Assembly: GCA_019242135.1 (NCBI GenBank)
Contig: JAFAWC010000291.1
Location: 1 to 5,978 of the forward strand
DNA length: 5,978 nt
DNA from: Mycobacteriaceae bacterium
GTDB lineage: Bacteria > Actinomycetota > Actinomycetes > Mycobacteriales > Mycobacteriaceae
Reading direction: 5' to 3'
The notes beneath the pieces were generated by a model. It made no database searches and was not told the DNA's origin. It worked only from the letters and a program-made list of their open reading frames with translations. Shown here piece by piece: positions 1-4,718 of the stretch. Position 1 is the first letter of the stretch, and every line of letters starts with the position of its first letter. Position numbers and translations under genes: made by a program.

Positions 1-1299
1 CTAGTCCTGCCCCGGGTAGGCCACCGCGTCGATGACGCCGCCGGCGTTGACGGGCCCGCCGAGCAGCACGGTCGTGGTGTTGGCGACCGGGTCGTAGTCG
101 AGCAGCGACTCGCCGGCTCCGCAGGCGAGCCTGGCGTGCAGGTCGAGATGGCTGCCGTTGACACCGACCACGACGATGGTGCCGTTGTCCACATCGGGCA
201 CCGTCACCGGGGTCGTCGTCCCGTCGGCGTTGAGTTTGGCGAGGTAGATCACCCCGCACGCGCCGTAGGCCTGCACGAACGTGCCCTCCGGCAGGTGCCA
301 GGCGTTCCCGTCCCCGTAATCAGGGCCCTTCTGCCCGTCGTTTGGCGCAGTGAGGCCGGTTGGGGTGCCGCCGTTGATGGGCACCATCCACAGCCGCGAC
401 GCATTGCCGGCGCCGTCACATTTGGCCAGCACGGTCGTGCCGGCGTTTCCGTCCCACCACCGCAGCGGGATGCAATAGGTCTGGCCGGGGATCGACACGG
501 TTGCCCCCACTTTTCCGTCGTTGCCCATCATGACCAGGCCCGCTTTGGTGCCGAGCACGAGCTGGGTGCCGTCGGGTGTGGACAGGTACGCGCCGTTAAA
601 AGGGCTTCCGAGCTGGTCGGTCGGGTACGTCAGCTGCAGGTTGCCGGCCAAATCGACCCGCTTCAACGTGGCGGGGCCACTGGCAGAGGGGCTGCTGGAC
701 AGCAGGATGGCTTTCCCCTCGGGGAGCGTGTAGCGCGGGTCGCCGGCGGCGTTGATGGTGGTTTGGGCGCCGGTGTGCAGGTCGACCTCGATCACGGTCG
801 ACGGTCCGGGACCGCGGTTGACGAACAGGGCGTGGCTGCCGTCGCCCGACCATCCCATCAGCTCGGGCGTCGGTCCCTCGCCCGGCGGCGGAAACGTGGT
901 GATCGCGTAGCGGTTACCCGCCGGGTCGACCAGATAAAGCGTCGTGGTGGCCGTCGCCTCCGTCGGCGAGCCGGCCGGCGGTGACTGGCCGGGCCGGGTG
1001 GGCACGGCTGGGCTCCACATGGCCAGCATCCACCCCGGCCCGACCTTCGACCAGGGGACGTCGCCGATCCCGCCCTCGACACCGTGAGCCGCCGTCTGCG
1101 CAATCGTCGTCTGCACTGACGCGGCGGGACTGCCCGAGGAGGCCTGCGCCGCCATCGAGCCGGCGGACCATGAGCATCCGGTCACCAGCATCCCCGCCAG
1201 CGCGACAAGCCCTGCGCGGCGGCGCCACCTGACCGAACCTGATGCGCGATGCGCGATCCGAGAGTCGACATCGTGCGTGACGCGCGAAACTCCGGCCAT
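1..1299 (-). CDS. Beta-propeller-like (TolB/WD40-like) lipoprotein
   Basis: A 432-residue protein, probably lipid-anchored on the outer face of the cytoplasmic membrane. After a basic N-terminus (RWRRR at 24-28) comes a hydrophobic stretch and the lipobox LVTGC with Cys42. From about residue 85 the protein is a series of short beta-type segments of the 'LYLVDPAGN / GWSGDGSHALFV / VIEVDLHTG' kind, spaced as in propeller blades (about 121-134, 148-161, 169-182, 212-226, 238-255, 303-316, 351-367, 400-413). Four cysteines (276, 294, 348, 393) lie in the C-terminal half and could form two disulfides. No catalytic motif is visible, so the role is unknown; propellers often serve as binding scaffolds. 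I chose the ATG at 1299 because GGAGAGG lies 9 bases upstream; the in-frame GTG at 1323 would add 8 residues but has no clear ribosome-binding site. The stop codon is the first three bases of the window, so the gene is complete. The lipoprotein call is firm, the fold moderately so. Confidence 0.85.
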   Translation of the reverse strand: MAGVSRVTHDVDSRIAHRASGSVRWRRRAGLVALAGMLVTGCSWSAGSMAAQASSGSPAASVQTTIAQTAAHGVEGGIGDVPWSKVGPGWMLAMWSPAVPTRPGQSPPAGSPTEATATTTLYLVDPAGNRYAITTFPPPGEGPTPELMGWSGDGSHALFVNRGPGPSTVIEVDLHTGAQTTINAAGDPRYTLPEGKAILLSSSPSASGPATLKRVDLAGNLQLTYPTDQLGSPFNGAYLSTPDGTQLVLGTKAGLVMMGNDGKVGATVSIPGQTYCIPLRWWDGNAGTTVLAKCDGAGNASRLWMVPINGGTPTGLTAPNDGQKGPDYGDGNAWHLPEGTFVQAYGACGVIYLAKLNADGTTTPVTVPDVDNGTIVVVGVNGSHLDLHARLACGAGESLLDYDPVANTTTVLLGGPVNAGGVIDAVAYPGQD

Positions 1300-1451
1300 G
1301 TCGGTTTTCCTCTCCGACGACACCGTCGCCGCAACGGGTTGTCCCGTCGCAGCCGGTCACGGCAAGAGTGCAGAGAAGTTCTAAACGAATTCTTGGAACG
1401 CTTCGCAGCGCCCGACCCGCGGTCCGGTGGAGAGGAATTACCGGCGGTCTG
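1300..1451. other. Intergenic region with several small inverted repeats
   Basis: The 152-bp gap between the LpqH-family gene and the propeller lipoprotein holds short inverted repeats: ACGGG/CCCGT (1334-1347, 4-base loop), GTTCTAA/TTGGAAC (1378-1399, one mismatch), CGCT/AGCG (1399-1410) and GACC/GGTC (about 1413-1423). The last two lie 40-50 bases after the LpqH-family stop and could end its transcript. The 1378-1399 element is AT-rich for this genome and could belong to a promoter or operator for the downstream gene. I see no convincing -10/-35 pair, so this is a description only. Confidence 0.3.
1309..1315 (-). promoter_or_regulatory. Ribosome-binding site deciding the start of the propeller lipoprotein
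   Basis: On the minus strand GGAGAGG precedes the ATG at 1299 by 9 bases. It lies inside the reading frame if the upstream GTG (1323) is used, which argues for the ATG. Confidence 0.65.
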
Positions 1452-1904
1452 CTACGGGCAGGTCACATCCATCTCGAAGGGTTTGGTGACCGGTTGTTGC
1501 GAGTTGCCGGTGGCAACCCCCGTCGCGGTGCCCGTGATCTGGTAGGTACTGCCGTTTTTCGTCGCCTGGGCCTTGCCTTGGCCCGCCGCGGCGTCGGCGT
1601 AACCCAACATCACCCCGTTGACGTTGCCCAGTCCAACCGAATGAACGACCGGCGGGTTGGCGTTGCTGACTACCGCCCCGACCCCGTTCGATGCGTCGCC
1701 GACGGCGATGCTGATGTTGGCCCCGACCGGAGTACAGCTGACCTGACCGCTGATGTTCTGGTTCTGACCGTCGATCGTCACCTTCGGTGCGCTCGGCGAA
1801 CCCGAGTTCGATGAGCTCGTACTGGATTTGTTGTTCGAGCAGCCGCCCAGGCAGGCGACCACCGTGGCCGCGCCGATCACGCCGACGAGGATCTCGCGCT
1901 TCAC
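1452..1904 (-). CDS. lpqH: LpqH-family lipoprotein (19-kDa antigen homologue)
   Basis: A 150-residue surface lipoprotein of the mycobacterial 19-kDa antigen family (LpqH is an abundant TLR2-active cell-wall lipoprotein). The signal peptide ends in the lipobox LGGC with Cys22, followed by a Ser/Asn/Thr-rich linker (23-38) and the compact domain. Family landmarks are visible: KVTIDGQNQNISG (41-53), the paired cysteines 57 and 149 expected to form a disulfide, NPPVVHSVGLGNVNGVMLGY (83-102), and the YQITGTATGV segment (121-130) before the C-terminal VTCP. Length and order match LpqH much better than its divergent relative LppE. The start is GTG at 1904, with AAAGGAG six bases upstream; no ATG competes. 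In M. tuberculosis, as I remember it, lpqH lies beside tcrY and a sulfatase gene; neither is here, so this may be a paralogue rather than the true orthologue. The symbol denotes the family. Cys18 within the signal peptide is not the lipidation site. Confidence 0.93.
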   Translation of the reverse strand: MKREILVGVIGAATVVACLGGCSNNKSSTSSSNSGSPSAPKVTIDGQNQNISGQVSCTPVGANISIAVGDASNGVGAVVSNANPPVVHSVGLGNVNGVMLGYADAAAGQGKAQATKNGSTYQITGTATGVATGNSQQPVTKPFEMDVTCP

Positions 1905-1910
1905 AGTTCT

Positions 1911-1917
1911 CTCCTTT
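1911..1917 (-). promoter_or_regulatory. Strong ribosome-binding site for a GTG-initiated lipoprotein gene
   Basis: The minus strand reads AAAGGAG, then AGAACT, then GTG. This near-perfect Shine-Dalgarno sequence supports the GTG at 1904 as the start and suggests high translation. Confidence 0.75.
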
Positions 1918-1987
1918 GGCTCATGGCCCCGCCAAGAGCGTTGGGCCGCGTACAGATACGCAAAGACGCCTTCTACAAAGGTCCGGT

Positions 1988-2019
1988 GCCGCGGGCAGGC
2001 CCGCCGGCCTGCCCGCGGC
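1988..2019 (-). terminator. Strong intrinsic-type hairpin after the repeat-rich secreted protein
   Basis: Two perfect 13-base arms (1988-2000 and 2007-2019, GCCGCGGGCAGGC and its complement) gain one more C:G pair inside the loop, giving a 14-bp stem with a 4-base loop. Weaker pairing continues outward to 1984/2023. The hairpin starts 17 bases after the stop codon of the 2037-2924 gene. Only a short T-rich patch follows (CCTTTG on the minus strand), as is common in mycobacterial terminators. Its position, about 80 bases before the LpqH-family start, suggests that gene has its own promoter. Confidence 0.75.
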
Positions 2020-2036
2020 GCTGAGCCGCTTGCGCG

Positions 2037-2924
2037 TCAGAAGAGCGGGATCCAGACACCGAAGTACCAGAACCCCCACCCGCCGAAGATCGGGTTGAAG
2101 ACCGGAATAGCCGTGTAGTCGTCGTAGTCGAACTGTCCGAAGTCCTCGCGGGCCCGGGAAATGTCGCGATCCCGGTCGCCGTCCCACCGGCGATTCCAGC
2201 CACCGGGAGGCGGCGGACCATCCCAGCCACCAGGAGGCGGCGGGCCGTCCCAGTCGCGCGGTGGGGCACCCGGAGCCGGGCCGTCGTTCCAGCCCACCCC
2301 GTGTTCCGGAGGCGCCGGTGGCGCGCCCTTGTCGGGTGTGCTGAAGCCACGAGGAGCGTCCCTCGGGCCACCGACCTGGTCATTGCCGCGATCGAACGTC
2401 CCGCGCGGCGTGTTTTCCTGGCCCGGTTGGGTATTGGGCCCAGTCGTCGGCGTGTTGTTCGGCCCAGCCGGCGCGCTGGACGGCGCGGTGGTCGGGGTGT
2501 TGCCCGGGTTGTTTTGCCCGGTGTTAGTGGGCGTGCTGGTCGGCTCGGTCTGACCCGGGTTGCCCGGCGGGTTGGATGTGTTGGTCGGCGTGTTCTGCCC
2601 GGGGTTGCCCGGATTGTTCTGGTTTCCGTTCCCGGGATTGTTCTGGTTGCCGTTACCCGGATTGTCCTGGTTCCCGTTCCCGGGATTGTTCTGATTCTGG
2701 TTGCCGGGATTGTTCTGATTCTGGTTGCCGGGAGTGTTCTGATTCTGGTTGCCCGGATTGTTCTGATTCTGGTTGCCGGGATTGTTGCCGGGGTTGGGTC
2801 CGGGCTGGCAGTTCTGCTGGGTGCAGGGGCCCGGCGGGTCCGCAGCGGCCAGCCCCGTGCCGGCAGTGAGTGCTCCGACGCTGGCGACGATCGCCGCCGC
2901 ACCGGCCATACGCTTGACGTACAT
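2037..2924 (-). CDS. Secreted Pro/Gly/Asn-rich repeat protein with aromatic C-terminal tail
   Basis: A 295-residue exported protein of unknown function. A Sec signal peptide (1-28) ends in LAAA before Asp29. A short region with two close cysteines follows (CTQQNC, 34-39), then eight copies of an 8-residue unit of the NNPGNQNQ type (47-110). Next come a Thr/Pro/Asn-rich linker (about 111-170), a Pro/Gly/Trp region with two WDGPPPPGG copies (about 224-242), and a charged DRDRD stretch. The last 50 residues look like the only folded part and end in the very aromatic FNPIFGGWGFWYFGVWIPLF. The ATG at 2924 has AAGGAA about 10 bases upstream. Similar mycobacterial proteins are often labelled proline/glycine-rich secreted or 'chitin-binding' in databases; I see no recognisable carbohydrate-binding motif and would not assign that. 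The low-complexity middle suggests a wall-spanning spacer (inference). It is divergent from the porin gene across a 351-bp promoter region. Confidence 0.88.
   Translation of the reverse strand: MYVKRMAGAAAIVASVGALTAGTGLAAADPPGPCTQQNCQPGPNPGNNPGNQNQNNPGNQNQNTPGNQNQNNPGNQNQNNPGNGNQDNPGNGNQNNPGNGNQNNPGNPGQNTPTNTSNPPGNPGQTEPTSTPTNTGQNNPGNTPTTAPSSAPAGPNNTPTTGPNTQPGQENTPRGTFDRGNDQVGGPRDAPRGFSTPDKGAPPAPPEHGVGWNDGPAPGAPPRDWDGPPPPGGWDGPPPPGGWNRRWDGDRDRDISRAREDFGQFDYDDYTAIPVFNPIFGGWGFWYFGVWIPLF
2200..2253 (-). repeat. Two tandem 27-bp copies encoding WDGPPPPGG
   Basis: Positions 2200-2226 and 2227-2253 are direct repeats differing at only three bases. They lie in frame in the repeat-rich secreted protein and give two successive Trp-Asp-Gly-Pro4-Gly2 units. 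The differences are synonymous, which points to selection on the protein or to a recent duplication. Confidence 0.85.
2595..2786 (-). repeat. Eight tandem 24-bp units encoding NNPGNQNQ-type octapeptides
   Basis: Eight in-frame 24-bp units. The first four (coding direction) encode NNPGNQNQ with one Thr variant, the next three encode (N/D)NPGNGNQ, and the last is NNPGNPGQ. Neighbouring units are nearly identical at the DNA level, so copy number could change by slippage or unequal exchange without loss of frame. The units have no spacers, so this is not a CRISPR array. Confidence 0.9.
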
Positions 2925-3275
2925 AGCTGTGTGTTTCCTTCACGTCTCGCTTGTTGGATCGCCCCCCGACGGCCGCGACCACCGGCAGCCCGAACGCGAA
3001 TCGGGCCGAACGCAACGGTCGCGATCTCGGATGTGGTGCCCGAATGACAGACCTCTCAAACCACGTGTGCGCGCGGTCGGCCCGGGGTCGCCGCCGGCCC
3101 CCGCGTGGGCACGCCTTTACCGCCCGCTGACGTGGAAAAATCTCGGAGCCATAACGAATTAGCGCCATAATGGCAATTTGCTAGCAGTTGGCTGTGCGCG
3201 GGCCTGTCGGTCCGGTGATTTGCGCTGCCGCCCCCATATCATCACCGCGACAACCTGGACACGTGAGGCGGTGTT
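2925..3275. promoter_or_regulatory. Divergent promoter region between the repeat-rich protein and the porin
   Basis: The 351-bp gap separates two divergently transcribed genes and must hold both promoters. The left part is GC-rich and contains an inverted repeat CCCGA/TCGGG (2989-3005) overlapping a 16-bp-spaced direct repeat CCGAACGC (2990-2997 and 3006-3013). The right part becomes AT-rich around 3131-3190. Ribosome-binding sites lie at each end: AAGGAA (2935-2940, minus) and GAGG (3265-3268, plus). No small gene in this gap has both a ribosome-binding site and a convincing reading frame. Confidence 0.55.
3148..3186 (+). promoter_or_regulatory. AT-rich block with palindromes, candidate porin promoter/operator
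   Basis: GCCATAA occurs at 3148-3154 and again at 3164-3170, a 16-bp period. The second copy is part of the palindrome GCCAT-A-ATGGC (3164-3174), nested within TAGC/GCTA arms, and is followed by the perfect palindrome TGCTAGCA (3179-3186). CATAAT at 3166-3171 resembles a -10 element and would give a leader of roughly 100 bases; no good -35 matches it. The symmetry suggests a dimeric regulator site, but this is inference. Confidence 0.35.
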
Positions 3276-3908
3276 GTGGGCACGATCATTCGGACCGTCG
3301 TCGTCGTCCTTACTTCTCTGTTGGCTTCCTGCGGGGTCGCCGCGGCCGATCCCGTGGTCCCCGTCAACGACGTGACGAGGTCGGCGGACACCGACGACGG
3401 ATGGCACCTGACCGCGACGCTGACGAACATGACCGTCGATTCGGTGGCGAACATGGCCGCCACTCCGTTGACCAGGGAAGCCTTCGTCAGCGGGAAGGCA
3501 ATCGCCAACATCCAGGGCGACGGCACCAGCGCGGTGAACTCCGGCAATCTGGTGATGGGCGTGCAGCTGGGATGTCAGCTCGACCTGAGCCAAGGTGGCA
3601 ACCTTTCCCTCGGCGGTGACGCCGGGGTGGGCTTCGGTACCGGTACGAACATCTTGAACAACGCCGGACCGAACCTGGATCTGAACCCGAGCGCGTCGAT
3701 CAACCTGCTGCCCGGCAACATCAACACGCTGGGTCTGGGCAAGATGTCGCTCAAGGGCCGCAACGGCGAGGTCACCGTTCACGACGCGCACGTGAAGGTC
3801 GACGGCTGCACCGGTTCGGTGGTGCTGCGCTTCTTCACATATGCGCAGATCGAAACCGATAATGGCAATGACAGCGTCAACACCTACGGGGATATCATCA
3901 CCATATGA
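3276..3908 (+). CDS. MspA-family outer-membrane porin-like protein
   Basis: A 210-residue member of the MspA family, the octameric porins of the mycobacterial outer membrane that admit small hydrophilic solutes. A signal peptide (1-24) ends AAA before Asp25. Family landmarks in order are LTREAFVSGKA (65-75, MspA LTREWFHSGRA), LVMGVQLGCQLDLS (92-105), the segment with TNIL (124-127) that aligns with the MspA constriction loop, LLPGNI (144-149), DAHVKVDGCTG (170-180), LRFFTYAQIETDNGND (184-199) and the terminal TYGD. Length matches MspA precursors. Cys100 and Cys178, absent from MspA as I recall it, could form a disulfide. The start is GTG at 3276 with GAGG seven bases upstream. LASC at 16-19 resembles a lipobox, so lipidation cannot be fully excluded, although family members use signal peptidase I. 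The gene overlaps the next by four bases (ATGA), so the two are translationally coupled. Confidence 0.92.
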   Translation: MGTIIRTVVVVLTSLLASCGVAAADPVVPVNDVTRSADTDDGWHLTATLTNMTVDSVANMAATPLTREAFVSGKAIANIQGDGTSAVNSGNLVMGVQLGCQLDLSQGGNLSLGGDAGVGFGTGTNILNNAGPNLDLNPSASINLLPGNINTLGLGKMSLKGRNGEVTVHDAHVKVDGCTGSVVLRFFTYAQIETDNGNDSVNTYGDIITI

Positions 3909-4285
3909 TCAGCGCAGTGCGTGGGGCAGTGGCCGCTGCCGCTACAGCGGCGGTCGCACTCGCCTGTGCCGGCGCCGCGAACGCCGACAACAGCAATAAC
4001 AACAACAACAACAACGACGTCACCAACATCGGTGGCAGCAGCGCAACCGACTCATCGGCCAACGAGAACGTCATGTGGCCGCCCACGGACCTGTCCTGGC
4101 CGCCGCAGCAAATCCTCAACGCCGGCGAGGGCGGCAACGACAACGGCAACGACAACGCCAAGTCCAACAACAAGACCCCGGCGACGCCGATCGTGCTGCC
4201 GGTGGGCCAGTCCGCTCCCGCGGCAACGGCCGCACCGAGTACGTCGGAGGCGCCGACACCGATCGTGCCGGTCGCGACCCCTTAG
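3905..4285 (+). CDS. Small exported Asn-rich protein coupled to the porin
   Basis: A 126-residue exported protein with no recognised domain. The signal peptide (1-27) ends ANA before Asp28. The mature part of about 99 residues contains 18 Asn, with an uninterrupted run of seven (31-37) and a second rich patch (78-89). Between them is a more conserved-looking core with two WPP motifs (MWPPTDLSWPP, 57-67). The C-terminus is Ala/Pro/Thr-rich and probably disordered. The ATG is embedded in the porin stop codon as ATGA, so ribosomes finishing the porin can reinitiate here; no separate ribosome-binding site is needed or obvious. The context suggests an accessory or partner of the porin in the periplasm or wall, but that is inference. 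Cys21 lies in the signal peptide; VALAC is a poor lipobox because the -3 position is Ala. Confidence 0.85.
   Translation: MISAVRGAVAAAATAAVALACAGAANADNSNNNNNNNDVTNIGGSSATDSSANENVMWPPTDLSWPPQQILNAGEGGNDNGNDNAKSNNKTPATPIVLPVGQSAPAATAAPSTSEAPTPIVPVATP
3995..4015 (+). repeat. Asn-codon microsatellite (AAT then six AAC)
   Basis: One AAT and six consecutive AAC codons encode the seven-Asn run of the Asn-rich exported protein. A pure trinucleotide repeat is unusual in such a GC-rich genome and could change length in frame. Confidence 0.9.
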
Positions 4286-4318
4286 ACCCGTCGGACGCGA
4301 CTAAGCGCCGCGCCGCAT

Positions 4319-4343
4319 TCTCTTACTGGACTGCCAGAAGAGA
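4319..4343 (+). terminator. Hairpin after the porin/Asn-rich pair
   Basis: TCTCTT (4319-4324) pairs with AAGAGA (4338-4343) and CTGG (4326-4329) with CCAG (4334-4337), with one bulged A and the loop ACTG. That gives a 10-bp stem starting 34 bases after the stop at 4285. The flank TTAGCTTCCT is mildly T-rich. It is a plausible terminator, weaker than the one at 1988-2019. Confidence 0.5.
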
Positions 4344-4454
4344 TTAGCTTCCTATCCGGGCCGAGGCGGAGCAGAATCATTGTGTGGCAGGGGCTGAAGT
4401 GAAGCAGTCCGCGCGCCCCGCCTCACCCATTTGAAATTCGGGATCAGTCCTTTC

Positions 4455-4476
4455 ACTCCTTAACGGGGGGAGTTAA
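4455..4476 (+). promoter_or_regulatory. Shine-Dalgarno sequence within two competing hairpins
   Basis: The ribosome-binding sequence GGGGGGAG (4465-4472) lies 7 bases before the ATG at 4480. It is the loop of a perfect TTAAC/GTTAA inverted repeat (4460-4464 with 4472-4476). Its 3' part can instead pair with ACTCC (4455-4459 with GGAGT 4469-4473). The first fold exposes the purine tract in a loop; the second hides it. They cannot form together. Stems are only 5 bp, so function is a suggestion. Confidence 0.45.
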
Positions 4477-4479
4477 TTC

Positions 4480-4647
4480 ATGACTGACGCTTCGCTGAAG
4501 CAGGACCTCTACGGGTTCGCCATCGAGTTGCGGAAGTTGGCCTACACCATGCCCGGCGGCCACGAGGACCCGCTGATCCGGCTGAGCGAACGCATGGCCC
4601 GGCACGCTTCGCAGGGGGAGTCGCCGCCGGGGAGACTGGCGAACTAA
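4480..4647 (+). CDS. 55-residue small protein, predicted helical hairpin, unknown function
   Basis: A small protein of 55 residues that I do not recognise. It begins MTDASLKQDLYGF and ends GRLAN. Support for coding is good: a GGGGGGAG ribosome-binding site 7 bases before the ATG, and G or C at the third position of 50 of 55 codons, as expected of a real gene in this genome. Residues 5-24 and 29-43 look helical, with alternating hydrophobic and charged residues, joined by a PGG turn (25-27); the tail is Pro/Gly-rich. There is no signal peptide or membrane segment, so it is probably cytosolic, unlike every neighbour. It is convergent with the sensor-domain lipoprotein gene, with only 71 bases between the stops. 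It could be a small regulator or an adaptor, but nothing in the sequence decides this. Confidence 0.75.
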   Translation: MTDASLKQDLYGFAIELRKLAYTMPGGHEDPLIRLSERMARHASQGESPPGRLAN

Positions 4648-4718
4648 AAGATTTGGGGGAAACGGGAGTCGGCTGAGCCCGGCCTTCGGCGCGAACGTGT
4701 GGCCGGTGTTACCCGGTA
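4648..4718. other. Convergent intergenic region
   Basis: The stops of the 55-codon gene and the sensor-domain lipoprotein face each other across 71 bases. Only weak 3-5 bp inverted repeats are present (for example GCC-TTC-GGC near 4682-4690). I do not see a convincing shared terminator. Confidence 0.4.

Larger units (their letters stand above)
4286..4479 (+). other. Intergenic leader region before the 55-codon gene
   Basis: The 194-bp gap holds the hairpin at 4319-4343 and then the presumed promoter and leader of the small gene. TTGAAA at 4432-4437 resembles a -35 element, but the expected -10 position has no good match. A 16-codon GTG frame around 4385 has no ribosome-binding site and I do not call it. 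Confidence 0.35.

Noticed and set aside
136..984. 282-codon plus-strand open frame opposite the propeller lipoprotein
   Set aside because: It is Arg/Gly/Val-rich with no domain, signal or ribosome-binding site, and lies wholly antisense to a well-supported lipoprotein gene. Long antisense frames are expected at this GC content.
2595..2786. CRISPR-like repeated structure
   Set aside because: Units are contiguous 24-bp in-frame coding repeats with no unique spacers and no cas genes nearby.
1973..2902. 309-codon minus-strand frame rich in Thr-Arg-Ile repeats
   Set aside because: It is the same repeat read in a different frame, without a signal peptide, and it runs through the terminator hairpin. 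The frame at 2037-2924 is better supported.
2301..3047. 248-codon plus-strand open frame opposite the repeat-rich secreted protein
   Set aside because: Its valine/isoleucine repeats are the mirror of the 24-bp coding repeat, and it crosses the divergent promoter region. The minus-strand frame has a signal peptide and ribosome-binding site.
3031..3162. 43-codon plus-strand frame from an ATG at about 3031
   Set aside because: There is no ribosome-binding site, and it ends inside the presumed porin promoter.
3159..3791. 210-codon minus-strand frame opposite the porin
   Set aside because: It is antisense to a clear MspA-family gene and has no recognisable protein features.
4385..4435. 16-codon GTG upstream frame as a leader peptide for the 55-codon gene
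   Set aside because: No ribosome-binding site at proper spacing and no regulatory codon pattern such as runs of a single amino acid.
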